NCBI GenBank assembly: GCA_944390145.1
Contig: CALXOY010000027.1
Span: forward strand, 1 to 64,000
Direction of reading: 5' to 3'
From: an uncultured Duodenibacillus sp.
Lineage (GTDB): Bacteria > Pseudomonadota > Gammaproteobacteria > Burkholderiales > Burkholderiaceae_F
Length of the DNA: 64,000 nt
A model generated the notes under the pieces. It made no database searches. It saw only the letters and a program-made list of their open reading frames with translations, and was not told where the DNA came from. Position numbers and translations under genes: made by a program. Below, in pieces: positions 46,334-55,829 of this stretch (position 1 is its first letter; each line of letters starts with the position of its first letter).

Positions 46334-47377
46334 ATGGAAAACGTCGAACGCGTCGTCTCCGCTGAAAGCACCAGCCCCAATGAGGACAACATCGACCGCG
46401 CCCTGCGCCCGGTCCGGCTTGCCGACTACGTCGGCCAGAAAGCCGTGCGCGAGCAGCTGGAAATCTTCATTGCCGCCGCCAAGCAGCGCGGAGAGCCCTT
46501 GGATCATCTGCTTGTCTTCGGCCCCCCGGGACTGGGAAAGACAACGCTTGCGCACATCGTGGCAAATGAAATGGGCGTCAATCTGCGCCAGACCTCCGGC
46601 CCGGTGCTCGAGCGTCCGGGCGACCTCGCGGCGCTGCTCACGAATCTGGAGAAAAACGACGTCCTCTTCATCGACGAGATTCACCGCTTGAGCCCCGTTG
46701 TCGAAGAAATCCTCTACCCGGCGCTTGAGGACTACCAAATCGACATCATGATCGGCGAAGGGCCCGCGGCGCGCTCCATCAAGCTCGATCTGCCGCCCTT
46801 CACCCTGATCGGCGCCACGACGCGGGCCGGATCGCTCACCAATCCCCTGCGGGCGCGCTTTGGCATCGTCAATCAGCTGCAGTTCTACGACAACGAGGAT
46901 CTCGCCCGCATCGTCACACGTTCGGCCAAGCTGCTCAACGTACCCATTGAAGCGGCCGGCGCCTATGAAATCGCACGACGCTCGCGCGGAACGCCGCGCG
47001 TGGCAAACCGCCTGTTAAGACGCGTGCGCGACTTTGCACAGGTGCGCTGCAACGGCGTCATCACCGCTGAAGTGGCCGACGCCGCGCTGCGCATGCTCGA
47101 CGTGGACTCGATGGGGCTTGACTTTGTCGACCAGCGCTTTCTGCTCACCATCATCGACAAGTTTGCGGGCGGCCCCGTGGGCATCGACAACCTTGCAAGC
47201 GCCGTGGGCGAAGACCGTGAAACGCTCGAAGATGTGGTTGAGCCCTACCTCATCCAGCAGGGGCTCGTGCAGCGCACGCCGCGCGGCCGCATCGTCACGC
47301 AAAGCGCCTACGCGCATTTCGGGCGCATTGCCTCTGCGCAGACGGCGGTGATGGCGGACCTCTTCGGTCCCGGCTAA
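46334..47377 (+). CDS. ruvB: RuvB, branch-migration motor
   Basis: Predicted 347 aa. Walker [10 protein letters not shown] at residues 63-71, Walker [10 protein letters not shown], sensor 1 ATTRAG, arginine-finger region and the C-terminal winged helix ([18 protein letters not shown]). ATP-driven hexameric motor working with RuvA. Last gene of ruvCAB; a shared terminator lies between it and the convergent regulator. Confidence 0.97.
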   Translation: MENVERVVSAESTSPNEDNIDRALRPVRLADYVGQKAVREQLEIFIAAAKQRGEPLDHLLVFGPPGLGKTTLAHIVANEMGVNLRQTSGPVLERPGDLAALLTNLEKNDVLFIDEIHRLSPVVEEILYPALEDYQIDIMIGEGPAARSIKLDLPPFTLIGATTRAGSLTNPLRARFGIVNQLQFYDNEDLARIVTRSAKLLNVPIEAAGAYEIARRSRGTPRVANRLLRRVRDFAQVRCNGVITAEVADAALRMLDVDSMGLDFVDQRFLLTIIDKFAGGPVGIDNLASAVGEDRETLEDVVEPYLIQQGLVQRTPRGRIVTQSAYAHFGRIASAQTAVMADLFGPG

Positions 47378-47380
47378 AAA

Positions 47381-47420
47381 CAACCGGCCGTCCTCTCAAT
47401 GAGAAAACAGCCGGCCGTTG
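47381..47420 (-). terminator. Terminator between ruvB and the NarL-like gene
   Basis: CAA-C-CGGCCG (47381-47390) pairs with CGGCCGTTG (47412-47420) with one bulged C; five As on the left give a T-run on the minus strand. Confidence 0.55.
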
Positions 47421-47441
47421 AAGGAAGATCGTTCAAACGGA

Positions 47442-48134
47442 TCAACCGGCCGGGCCGCGCAGGATCGTGCCCTTGTAGCCGGATTCGCTTGCCCACAGAG
47501 CAGCCTCGACGCGGGTTGAAAAGCCCAGCTTCTTCAAGACATGCTTGACGTGCACCTTCACCGTGCCGTCGGAAATCTTGAGCTGCTCAGAAATCTGCCG
47601 GTTGCTCATGCCGTTGGCGATGCAGTAAAGCACATCGACTTCGCGAGGGCTCAAGCGCGCAATGTCCCTGCTGTCGTCGGCAGCCGGCACATTGCGCAGT
47701 GAAACGGCAAGCGCGGCGGTGAGCGAATCGCTGATCACCATTTCGCCGGAGGCCGCAAGCTTGAGCTGGCTTGCGAGCTGACCGACCTCAAGCCGTTTTG
47801 AAATAAAGCCGTCTGCCTGCAAACGGATGGCCGCCATCAGAGACGGCTGGGCGCCGTCGGTGATGAGCATCACGCAGCGCGGCGCCCGCTCCAGCGCCTT
47901 GATGTCGCGCAAAAGCGAAACGCCGATGTCGCCGCCGTCAAGATCAATGAAGACCAGATCAGGGTTGGCCGTTTTCACCAGTCCCAGGGCGTCGTTTGCG
48001 TTGCTGGTAACCTGGCGCAGCGTCGCCGGCTGATGCTCTGCAATAAGTGCGCTCAAGGCCCGTGCAAAAAGCGGGCACTGATCAAAAATCAAAATGCGGG
48101 ATGTTTGAATTTTGTCTTTTTCTGTTGTCGTCAT
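47442..48134 (-). CDS. NarL/LuxR-type response regulator
   Basis: Predicted 230 aa from the ATG at 48134; a TTG at 48152 is also in frame and neither has a strong ribosome site. The receiver domain shows an acidic start (ILIFDQCP), the phospho-acceptor in LVFIDLD, a Thr in MLITDGA and the Lys in FISKRL. The C-terminal LuxR helix-turn-helix is complete: LSPREVDVLYCIANGMSNRQISEQLKISDGTVKVHVKHVLKKLG. No sensor kinase gene is adjacent, so it is an orphan here. Nitrate or other anaerobic control is only a guess from the family. Confidence 0.87.
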   Translation of the reverse strand: MTTTEKDKIQTSRILIFDQCPLFARALSALIAEHQPATLRQVTSNANDALGLVKTANPDLVFIDLDGGDIGVSLLRDIKALERAPRCVMLITDGAQPSLMAAIRLQADGFISKRLEVGQLASQLKLAASGEMVISDSLTAALAVSLRNVPAADDSRDIARLSPREVDVLYCIANGMSNRQISEQLKISDGTVKVHVKHVLKKLGFSTRVEAALWASESGYKGTILRGPAG

Positions 48135-48242
48135 CTTTTCGCTGCTCTTCAAGTCCCGCGGCTGCGGGATGCTTGAAGAATCCGGCCTTCTTCTGGATCG
48201 TTGCTGCCAGTCAAAATCCCCGCTCCTGCGGGAGCCTGCCGA

Positions 48243-49517
48243 TTACGGCTGTGCGTCGTAATCGCGCACGGTGTGCCAGAGCACGTTGACGCCCTTCATG
48301 AAGTCCTCAATCTTCATGGCTTCATAGGGGTTGTGCGAGCCGTTCTGATTAGCCACAAAAATCATGGCTGCCGGAACGCCGCTGTTGCCGATCACGGCGG
48401 CGTCGTGACCTGCGCCGCTTGCCAGGCGCCGCACGGCAACGCCGGCCTCCTTGGCCGCCGCCTCAAGCCGGGCCGAGAGCGCGGCATCAACCTTGGCTGC
48501 ATCGGTCACGATCTTGCGGTCGAACTCAAACTTCACGCCGCGCTCGTGCGCAACCGCCTCGGCCTCCTCGAGCAGCAGCGCATGGAAGCGCTCGCAGGTG
48601 TCAACCGAAAGGCTGCGCATGTCGATCGTAAAGGTCGTCTCCCCCGGAATCACCGAAATGGCCGCCGTCGCGGATGTCTTTAAAACACCCACGGTGAAAA
48701 CAAGATCCTCGCCCCTGGCAAGCCATTCATCCCAGTGCTTGTCCATGCGGTGGATCAGATCGGCCGTCGCCATCACCGCGTCATGTCGGTACTGCTTGTC
48801 AACGGCCCCGGAATGGGCGGTCTGTCCCAGGCACGTCACCTTCTTGTGGCGGACGTTGCCGCGGATGCCGGTGACAATGCCGACGCGCTCGGTCTCGGAG
48901 CTGTCAAGCGTCGGCCCCTGTTCAATGTGCAGCTCCACAAACGCCGCGATTTTGCTCAGGTCGACCAGGGGTCGGCCGGTGGTCATGTCGGCCGGCACAA
49001 AGCCGCAGGCCGAAATGCACTCCCCGAGTGTCATGTCAAGCGAGCGGTGCTTCAAGGCCGTATCGGCAAGCGTGAGCTTGCCGGTGAGTGCCAGCGAGCC
49101 GACATAGGCTTTTCCAAAGAAGCTTGACTCCTCGCAGCGCATCATCAGCACCATGAAGTCGCGCTCGGGCGTGTAGTTGATGCGGCGCATCCACCACGCG
49201 ACGGCAAGGGCCGCGGTGATGCCGGCCAGTCCGTCGTAGTTTCCGCCCTGCGGCACGCTGTCGGCGTGGCTGCCCGCCACGAACGCCGGAAGATCGCGAT
49301 TTTTGCCCGGCAGGCACATCCAGACGTTGCCGGCGAGGTCCGTGTTGATTTCCAGCCGCAGCTCCTGCCCGATCATCTTGAGGTAGTCCAACACCTCCGT
49401 CTCGCCCTTTGAGTATCCCTGACGGGTAACGCCCAGCCCGTCGGCGCTCATCTTGCGGACCGTATCAAAAATCGAACGGCAGAACTTGGTGCCGTCGCGC
49501 TGCAAATCACCGGTCAT
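48243..49517 (-). CDS. M20-family Zn hydrolase, N-carbamoyl-amino-acid/allantoate amidohydrolase type
   Basis: Predicted 424 aa, ATG at 49517 with GAGGAAG upstream. Metal ligands appear in GSHADSVPQGGNYDG, RCEESSFFG, ELHIEQGP and SGAGHDA, the pattern of the AmaB/HyuC/AllC subfamily. It splits N-carbamoyl or ureido groups from amino acids or allantoate in the cytoplasm. Divergent to a second M20 hydrolase, suggesting a shared task in using N-acyl or carbamoyl amino acids. Precise substrate unknown. Confidence 0.85.
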   Translation of the reverse strand: MTGDLQRDGTKFCRSIFDTVRKMSADGLGVTRQGYSKGETEVLDYLKMIGQELRLEINTDLAGNVWMCLPGKNRDLPAFVAGSHADSVPQGGNYDGLAGITAALAVAWWMRRINYTPERDFMVLMMRCEESSFFGKAYVGSLALTGKLTLADTALKHRSLDMTLGECISACGFVPADMTTGRPLVDLSKIAAFVELHIEQGPTLDSSETERVGIVTGIRGNVRHKKVTCLGQTAHSGAVDKQYRHDAVMATADLIHRMDKHWDEWLARGEDLVFTVGVLKTSATAAISVIPGETTFTIDMRSLSVDTCERFHALLLEEAEAVAHERGVKFEFDRKIVTDAAKVDAALSARLEAAAKEAGVAVRRLASGAGHDAAVIGNSGVPAAMIFVANQNGSHNPYEAMKIEDFMKGVNVLWHTVRDYDAQP

Positions 49518-49847
49518 CTCACATCTTCCTCAGTTGTTATTTTCTTTTTATCGGACGGTCGAATGACGCCCCCGCAAAGCGTCCTGACGCCAGCCGGGGA
49601 GCCGCCCGTATACCTCTTTATTATTATTCGAAATTTTCTGAAACAGTTGAAAATTTGGCCGGAACTTTTGACTTAATGCCTACTTCGGGCGATTTAACCC
49701 CTCTACGGAGTGCCACTTTTGAGGTATGTTTGTTTTGCGGCACCCTCCCGTCTCCGTCTGCGGAGGATGCCGGAAAATTCCGGCCGGTTTGCGCCGGTCG
49801 AGGCTTTCTGCCGCTGTCTGTCTTTCTGGCACAAAGGAAACTTCAAA
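49518..49847. promoter_or_regulatory. Divergent region between two M20 hydrolases
   Basis: 330 bases without a gene, AT-rich in the centre. On the + strand TTGACT (49668-49673), 17 bases, GATTTA (49691-49696) could be a promoter for the right-hand gene. Confidence 0.35.
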
Positions 49848-51119
49848 ATGCTCAGCGCTTATCACGATCAACTGATCAACATCCGCCGTCAGCTGCATCA
49901 GAACCCCGAAGAGGGATGGTCTGAATTCACCACCACGGCATTCCTTGTCAAAACGCTTCGCGGCTACGGCTACGAGGTTCTGCTCGGCCGCAAGGTCGTC
50001 AATCCCGATGCCTGCCTCGGCCGCGACGACGCTGTTGTCGCAGCCGGCATCGAGCGCGCCCGCAAAAACGGCGTGAGCGAAGAACTGCTCAATGAAATGC
50101 AGGGGCTAACCGGGTGCGTGGCCGTGCTTGATACGGGCCGTCCGGGTCCGACTCTTGCCATTCGCTTTGACATCGACTGCGTGCCGGTGACCGAAAGGAC
50201 CGATCCCTCGCACCTGCCCGCCAAAGAGGGCTTCATCTCCAAGAATCCGGGCTTCATGCACGCCTGCGGCCACGACGCCCACATGTCGATGGGGCTGGCC
50301 GTCGCACACTGGGTGATGGACAATAAGGACAAGCTCTCGGGCAAAATCAAGATCCTCTTCCAGCCGGCCGAAGAAGGCGTGCGCGGCGCAGCCGGCATGG
50401 CCGCCAGCGGCATTGTCGACGACTGCGACTACTTCGTGGGCTCGCACGTCGCCATGAGCGCCAAGTCGGGTGAACTGGCTGCCAACCTCTACGGCTATCT
50501 GTGCACGACCAAGCTTGACGTCACCTTCCACGGCAAGCCCGCGCATGCCGGCGCCTGCCCGCAGGACGGCCGCAATGCGCTTGCCGCAGCCGCCAACGCC
50601 ACCGTGCAGATGCTCGGCATCTCGCGCCACTCGGGCGGCATGACCCGCATCAACGTCGGCCAGCTCATTGCCGGCGAGGGCCGCAACGTCATCCCGAGCA
50701 AGGCCGTGATGAAGCTGGAAGTGCGCGGCGAAACGGGCGACATCAACCAGTACATGGTCGATCAGGTGACCAACATCTGCAAGGGCATCGCCGTGGGCTT
50801 CGGCGTCACGTACGAGATGCGCAAGATGGGCGAGGCGGTCGATCTCACGGCAGACCCCGAGCTCGTGGATGTGATCAATGACGCGGGCCGCGCCACCGAA
50901 GGCATCAAGGTGATTGACAAGGCGCTCAACTTCGGCGGCAGCGAAGACGCCACGATTCTTGCCCGCCGCGTGCAGGCCCACGGCGGCAAGGCGGCCTTCT
51001 TCCTGTGGGGCTCCGACCGTCCGTCCGGCCACCACACCTCGACCTTCGACATCAAGGAAAAGGACATGGATCCGGCGCTTGAAGTGTGGACGCGCATCGT
51101 CGCTTCAATCATGAAGTAA
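49848..51119 (+). CDS. M20 peptidase-like amidohydrolase, AbgA type
   Basis: Predicted 423 aa from the ATG at 49848 with AAAGGA upstream. Motifs: HQNPEEGWSEFTTT at the start, IRFDIDCVPV, MHACGHDAHMSMGLA, LFQPAEEGVRGAAGM, then the lid domain and GSDRPSGHHTSTFDI. The length and the first block resemble the p-aminobenzoyl-glutamate hydrolase subunit AbgA and other aminoacylase-like enzymes. It would remove an acyl group from an amino acid. A strong terminator follows. Confidence 0.85.
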   Translation: MLSAYHDQLINIRRQLHQNPEEGWSEFTTTAFLVKTLRGYGYEVLLGRKVVNPDACLGRDDAVVAAGIERARKNGVSEELLNEMQGLTGCVAVLDTGRPGPTLAIRFDIDCVPVTERTDPSHLPAKEGFISKNPGFMHACGHDAHMSMGLAVAHWVMDNKDKLSGKIKILFQPAEEGVRGAAGMAASGIVDDCDYFVGSHVAMSAKSGELAANLYGYLCTTKLDVTFHGKPAHAGACPQDGRNALAAAANATVQMLGISRHSGGMTRINVGQLIAGEGRNVIPSKAVMKLEVRGETGDINQYMVDQVTNICKGIAVGFGVTYEMRKMGEAVDLTADPELVDVINDAGRATEGIKVIDKALNFGGSEDATILARRVQAHGGKAAFFLWGSDRPSGHHTSTFDIKEKDMDPALEVWTRIVASIMK

Positions 51120-51135
51120 TGCGGTAAGCCGCATC

Positions 51136-51174
51136 AGCCGCCGGCCGTCTGACTGACGGTGCGGCGGCTTTTTT
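51136..51174 (+). terminator. Terminator after the AbgA-like gene
   Basis: AGCCGCCG (51136-51143) with CGGCGGCT (51162-51169), inner CCGTC/GACGG, then a T-run. Confidence 0.85.
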
Positions 51175-51229
51175 GTGCGTTATGGCGGCAAAACCGGCCT
51201 TCTGCCGCAGCCGGCGGCAGCGCCGTGCA

Positions 51230-52192
51230 TCAAATCATGCGCACCAGAATCAGAATCACCGGCAGCGCCACCAGGAGGGCGATCGTGGAAATGCCAATTG
51301 CCTCCGAGCAGAACTCCTCGTCGGCGCCGTAGTTTTTGGCAAGCACGCCGATCACCGAGGAAACCGGCATGCAGGAGGAGACGATGAAAACCTGGCGCGT
51401 GAAGGTCGGCACGTCAAACCACCCCGTCACAAGGTAGACCACCAGGGGTCTGAGCACAAAGCAGGAACAGAGCACGTACCAAACTTCGCGCGGGATGTGG
51501 CGGACCTTTTCAAAGCCGATGTGCTGAATGGTCATGCCGATGAAGATGAGCGCCAGAGGCGTAGCCACGCGGCCGAGGTCGCGCGTCACCATCATCAGTG
51601 CATCAGGCACTGGAATGGCAAGCACCACGAAGAGCACGCCAAGCAAAAAGCCCTGCAGCGGGGGCTGGAAGAACATCTTGAGGCTGCGCTTGGAAAAAAG
51701 CCGCGGCTGCCTGCGCCCGGCGTGCCGCACGCCGTCCATCTGAATGCCGTACAGGCCGATCGTCCAGATAAAGAGCACGTTGGCAAAGAAGTACACGAGC
51801 AGATAGCCGATGCCCGTTTCGCCAAACATGATCGTCACCACCGGAATGCCGAGGAACGTGACGGTGGCGCCCGAAAAGCAGGCGATGAAGGCGCCGGCGA
51901 TTTCCTTTCTCACAAACCCGAAATGCACCAGGGCAAGCGAAATAAGCCAATTGAAGGCAACGGTGATGAAGGGCAGTCCCACCACGCGCAAAACCGCAAG
52001 CAAATCGTCGTGGGTGAACTTAGATGTGACGTTGTAGAAAAGAAAGACGGGAAGACACAGGTTCACAAGTCTTGCGATCAGGCGCCTGCCGTCCTCATTG
52101 AACCATCCCCGGCGGGAGGTTTCAAAACCGACGAATGCAATCGAAAACAAAACAAGAACGGCCTGCGCTGAATGCAGAACTGCGTCAAGCAT
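51230..52192 (-). CDS. AEC-family (auxin efflux carrier-like) permease
   Basis: Predicted 320 aa with about ten membrane helices, two five-helix halves. Segments SAQAVLVLFSIAFVGFETSRRGWF, CLPVFLFYNV and TPLALIFIGMTIQHIGF match the AEC family; bacterial members move malate, malonate or other organic anions. It lies between an amidohydrolase and an AraC regulator, and may export or import their small-molecule substrate. Confidence 0.85.
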   Translation of the reverse strand: MLDAVLHSAQAVLVLFSIAFVGFETSRRGWFNEDGRRLIARLVNLCLPVFLFYNVTSKFTHDDLLAVLRVVGLPFITVAFNWLISLALVHFGFVRKEIAGAFIACFSGATVTFLGIPVVTIMFGETGIGYLLVYFFANVLFIWTIGLYGIQMDGVRHAGRRQPRLFSKRSLKMFFQPPLQGFLLGVLFVVLAIPVPDALMMVTRDLGRVATPLALIFIGMTIQHIGFEKVRHIPREVWYVLCSCFVLRPLVVYLVTGWFDVPTFTRQVFIVSSCMPVSSVIGVLAKNYGADEEFCSEAIGISTIALLVALPVILILVRMI

Positions 52193-52289
52193 CGTTTATT
52201 CCTTATGATTCAATGCTCACATTCTAGTCTGCCGTTCCTTTTCAGCCTCTTTTGTCTGCACAAAATTGATTCTGTGCCTGAAATCGGCA

Positions 52290-53261
52290 TCACTTTCGAC
52301 GGCCGCCTTGGGCAAGCCGCCGCACGTCCCGCAGCGGCGGCGCCCCAAAAAGCGCCTTGTAGTCGCGGGCAAATTGCGCCGGACTTTCGTATCCCACGGC
52401 AAAGGCCGCCGTCGTTGCATTGGCTTCGCGGACGATCAGCTGCCTGCGCGCTTCAAACAGCCGCACCCGCTTGCGAAACTGCACTGGGGAAAAGCCGGTC
52501 ACCTGCTTGAACTTCCGGTGAAAGGTGGCGGCCGACATGTTGGCCCTGCCGGCAAGATCCTCCATCGAGCAGCTCTGCGAAAAATTTCTGCGGATCCAAT
52601 TGACGGCATTGAGCACCGCGTGTCCCTGCGAACCCGCGCTGGCTAGCCCCCTGAGCTGTTCACCGCAGGAGGAGTCCAAAAGCAGCGCATGCAGCTCGCG
52701 CAGCAGCAGAGGACTGCGGATGGCAATGAGCTGCGGCCTTTCCAGAAGACGCAGCAGCGCCAGAAACGCAAGCGCCAGATCCTCGTCAGGCCGGATGACG
52801 AACACGCCTTCGGCAACGCCGCCCGCAGGCTGTTTTGCGGCAGTCATCATGCCCGCGTATTCCATCAATACGGAAAGGTCGAGCGAAACGCTCATGGCAA
52901 GAAAAGGATTCTCGGGACTTGCATCGAGCGTCTGAAACTCCGACGGGCAGGCGATGCCGCAGACAAGGCTTTCTGCGGGCCCGTACTCCAGGATCCGCCC
53001 GCCGATGGCGGTCGTCTTGCGTCCGTTGATGATGTAGGTCGTCATGATTTCGCCCACCGAACGCTCGATGTAGCCGGGCTCGGTGATGCGGTAGAGCGTG
53101 ACGCCCGGCACCGCCGTCGGATAGACGCCGCCCGCGGGCGTGTGCTTGAGCACAAGGCGCGCCGCCGCCGCAAGAATTTGTTCCGAAGTCAGAATGCAGG
53201 CGCCTTCAGTCCGCCCGCTCGCGAGAATCTCAGTCACGATATCAGCCGTCCAGGTATTCAA
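52290..53261 (-). CDS. AraC-family transcriptional regulator
   Basis: Predicted 323 aa if the TTG at 53261 is used; no start with a clear ribosome site is seen, so the first few residues are unsure. The N-terminal domain is of the AraC_N/cupin type (VLKHTPAGGVYPTAVPGVTLYRIT...YIINGRKTTAIGG). The C-terminal double helix-turn-helix is clear: CSMEDLAGRANMSAATFHRKFKQVTGFSPVQFRKRVRLFEARRQL and AFAVGYESPAQFARDYKALFG. It is divergent to the redox operon starting at 53407 and is its likely activator. Confidence 0.85.
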   Translation of the reverse strand: MNTWTADIVTEILASGRTEGACILTSEQILAAAARLVLKHTPAGGVYPTAVPGVTLYRITEPGYIERSVGEIMTTYIINGRKTTAIGGRILEYGPAESLVCGIACPSEFQTLDASPENPFLAMSVSLDLSVLMEYAGMMTAAKQPAGGVAEGVFVIRPDEDLALAFLALLRLLERPQLIAIRSPLLLRELHALLLDSSCGEQLRGLASAGSQGHAVLNAVNWIRRNFSQSCSMEDLAGRANMSAATFHRKFKQVTGFSPVQFRKRVRLFEARRQLIVREANATTAAFAVGYESPAQFARDYKALFGAPPLRDVRRLAQGGRRK

Positions 53262-53406
53262 CGATTGAAGCCATTGTAGGAAAGCGTTTGAGCAATTTCG
53301 ACAATTTGATAAAAATACGCAATATTTTGACCAGATTGACGCCGAAAAAGTTCATACATGATTGGAAAATGCTCTTACCAAGATCCCATTTGGAGGAGAA
53401 TCCAAC

Positions 53407-53964
53407 ATGTCCAACATTCTCATCATCAACGGCCATCCGCATCCGGAGCAATCACTGTCCGGAAAGGCGATCATCGACGAACTCGACAGACTGCTGCCGC
53501 AGGCGCAGGTGCGCACGCTCGCCGCACTCTGCCGCAACGGTTCGTTTGATGTTCAAGCCGAGCAGCAGGCGTTAAGCGCCGCCGACACCATCGTCTGGCA
53601 CTTTCCGTTTTACTGGTATTCGATGCCCGCCCTCATGAAGAAGTGGATCGACGACGTGCTCACGCACGGCTTTGCCTACGGCAGCACCGGCACGGCGCTG
53701 CACGGCAAAATGCTCCTGATTTCGCTGACCACCGGCGCGCCCGCCGCGGAGTACGCCCGCGGCCGCTCCATGACCTGGCCCATGGAGGACTTTCTGCCGC
53801 CCCTGCTGCAGACGGCCAACTACTGCGGCATGCAGTCCCTGCCGCCGGTCTGGTCCAACGGGATGATCTTCATCAACGGCGTTCACGGCGAAGCCAACCG
53901 CGAAAGGATTCTTGCCGCCGCAAAGGATCATGCCGCCCGCATTGCCGCTGAAGTGAACGCATAA
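53407..53964 (+). CDS. NAD(P)H-dependent flavodoxin-fold oxidoreductase
   Basis: Predicted 185 aa from the ATG at 53407 with GGAGGAG upstream. NILIINGHPHPEQSLSGKAI is the FMN phosphate loop and WHFPFYWYSMPALMKKWIDDVLTHGFAYG the core of the NQO/KefF/MdaB group. GRSMTWPMEDFLPPLLQTANYCGM is the typical later block. These enzymes reduce quinones with NAD(P)H. First gene of a four-gene run with YciI, flavoprotein and ABM genes, 13 bases before the next. Confidence 0.9.
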   Translation: MSNILIINGHPHPEQSLSGKAIIDELDRLLPQAQVRTLAALCRNGSFDVQAEQQALSAADTIVWHFPFYWYSMPALMKKWIDDVLTHGFAYGSTGTALHGKMLLISLTTGAPAAEYARGRSMTWPMEDFLPPLLQTANYCGMQSLPPVWSNGMIFINGVHGEANRERILAAAKDHAARIAAEVNA

Positions 53965-53977
53965 GAAGGAGAGCATC

Positions 53978-54259
53978 ATGAAATTTCTCGTTGATGTGCG
54001 CATTCACGATGCAGCCGCCGCCGCACCCCTGCTGCCCGCTCACATGGCTTACCTGGTCAAGCACTTTGATGCCGGCGATTTTCTGCTTTTCGGCGCCTAC
54101 GGCGACAAAACAGGCGGTGCGCTCATTGCCAAAGCCGCCTCACGCAGCGCCCTTGACGCACTTCTTGCCGCCGATCCCCTGCGCGCAGGCAGCTGCGCCG
54201 TCTGGACCGTCACGGAATTCACCGTCGCCAAAGTGCACGGCGACAAACTTCTTGGTTGA
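53978..54259 (+). CDS. YciI-like protein
   Basis: Predicted 93 aa with AGGAG 8 bases upstream. The ferredoxin-like fold pattern LVDVRIHDAAAAAPLLPAHMAYLVKHFDAGDFLLFGAY ends in the acidic loop SALDALLAADPLRAGSCAVWTVTEF. YciI proteins contain a putative His/Asp pair and may be small lyases or hydrolases. It lies 6 bases before the flavoprotein gene. Function unknown. Confidence 0.8.
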   Translation: MKFLVDVRIHDAAAAAPLLPAHMAYLVKHFDAGDFLLFGAYGDKTGGALIAKAASRSALDALLAADPLRAGSCAVWTVTEFTVAKVHGDKLLG

Positions 54260-54265
54260 TCTGCC

Positions 54266-55795
54266 ATGAAAAGACGTCAATTCCTTCAGGCGGCCGCCGC
54301 AGCTGCCGCTGTTCCGGCGGCTCACGCCGCCGCTGCGCCCGAGGCCCCTGCCGATCTTCAAACCGACATTCTCATTGCCGGCGCGGGCTTTGCGGGTCTT
54401 ACCGCCGCCGTCACGGCGGCTCGAAAGGGAGCGCGCGTTCTTGTCATTGAAAAGCGCTCCTATCCGGGAGGCGACGGCATTCTTTCGGCGGGCATCATCG
54501 CCACGGCGCACAGCGTGGAGCACGACGCCCAACACATCAAGGCGCAGACAGGAATTGACGCCTACTGGTCGCTCATCGAGCGCGGCGTCATGGATGAGCC
54601 GCTTTCCAAGGTTCGCGACAACATGCCGCTTTCGCCCATCTACTCGGGCATTTTCAAGCACGACCCCCGCGTCTTGCGCCGCTCGGCGGAAACCTCGCCC
54701 AAGGTGGTGCAGTTTTTGAAGTCCTTCGGCGTGCGCTTCATGCCGATCAACGCCCAGCAGCCGTTTCTGCTGCCTTCCATGCCCGGATCCATGCCCGCCT
54801 TTGCGCAGGCGCTGGTTAAGGAGCTCGAGCGGCTACACGTGCAGATTCTCACCGATGCGCGGCTTGTCGAACTCACGACTGCGCCCGATGAGACCCAAGG
54901 AGCTGCAAAAGGCGCCCGGCGCGTCACCGGAGCGGTTTTTGAAAGCGACGGGCGTCTTGTGCGCGCCGCCGCCAAGGCCGTGATTGTCGCCACCGGGGGA
55001 TTCATCGACAATGCACAGATGATGTGCCGCTACAAGCGCGTCTGGGCGGACATTCCCAAGGGCTTCACCGCCGTCGGCGAAGGCGTTCCGCCCGGGCACG
55101 ACGGCGACGGCATCCGGATTGCCCGGCTTGCCGGAGCGGCGCTGGAAGACATGGAGTCCATGCCAAAGCTCTATGCCGCGCCCAAGCCCGGTCAGAAGAG
55201 CCCCTCCTGGATTCTCTTTGACACCGACACGGCCTATTTGGTCGACAAAAACGGCCGGCGCTTTTGCAACGAACACGCCTCACGCTACGCAGGCTGTGCG
55301 CTTGCATGCTTTCGCAAGAAAATCGACGGCGCCTACATGGTCTTTGACGAAGCTGTTTTCACAGGACCCAACCGCAAGCGCTGGCGCTTTGACGAACTTC
55401 TTGCCGCAGGAGCGCTCTTTAAGGGCGAAACCATTGCCGAAGCCGCTCAAAAGGCCGGTGTTTCGCCTGAGGGTCTGGAAAAGACTCTGCGAACCATCGA
55501 ACGCGACGCCGCCCTCAAGCGGGATTCGGAGTTCGGCCGCAGCGACCCCCTCTTTCGCGCCCTTAAGGGCCCCTTTTATGTGTCCACACCGAGCTCAACG
55601 GTGCGCTTTAAGACCGAAGGGGGACTGGAAGTCAACCCAGACTTCAACGTGCTGCGCGCCGCTGATGATTCGGCAATCCCGGGGCTTTTTGCCGCCGGAG
55701 CCGTCTGCGGTTCGATTTCCACGCGTCTGTGCGACGTCATTGCGAGCGGCCTGATCGTTGGAGAAACAGCCGCAGCCGCCGTCTCGCGCAGTTGA
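54266..55795 (+). CDS. Tat-exported FAD-dependent reductase, fumarate/urocanate reductase type
   Basis: Predicted 509 aa. Leader MKRRQFLQAAAAAAAVPAAHA is a clear Tat signal. The FAD loop ILIAGAGFAGLTAAVTAARKGARVLVIEK and KRSYPGGDGILSAG match the flavoprotein domain of soluble fumarate reductases, and VIVATGGFIDN, GDGIRIARLAGA and NGRRFCNEHASRY are the usual later blocks; RFCNEHASR includes the arginine expected in the active site. No haem motif and no FMN-binding domain, so its electron donor is another protein. Substrate may be a 2-enoate such as fumarate, urocanate or a cinnamate. ABM-domain gene follows after 34 bases. Confidence 0.85.
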   Translation: MKRRQFLQAAAAAAAVPAAHAAAAPEAPADLQTDILIAGAGFAGLTAAVTAARKGARVLVIEKRSYPGGDGILSAGIIATAHSVEHDAQHIKAQTGIDAYWSLIERGVMDEPLSKVRDNMPLSPIYSGIFKHDPRVLRRSAETSPKVVQFLKSFGVRFMPINAQQPFLLPSMPGSMPAFAQALVKELERLHVQILTDARLVELTTAPDETQGAAKGARRVTGAVFESDGRLVRAAAKAVIVATGGFIDNAQMMCRYKRVWADIPKGFTAVGEGVPPGHDGDGIRIARLAGAALEDMESMPKLYAAPKPGQKSPSWILFDTDTAYLVDKNGRRFCNEHASRYAGCALACFRKKIDGAYMVFDEAVFTGPNRKRWRFDELLAAGALFKGETIAEAAQKAGVSPEGLEKTLRTIERDAALKRDSEFGRSDPLFRALKGPFYVSTPSSTVRFKTEGGLEVNPDFNVLRAADDSAIPGLFAAGAVCGSISTRLCDVIASGLIVGETAAAAVSRS

Positions 55796-55829
55796 TGCTA
55801 AATCCCATTTGATTTTCTGGAGAAAACAC

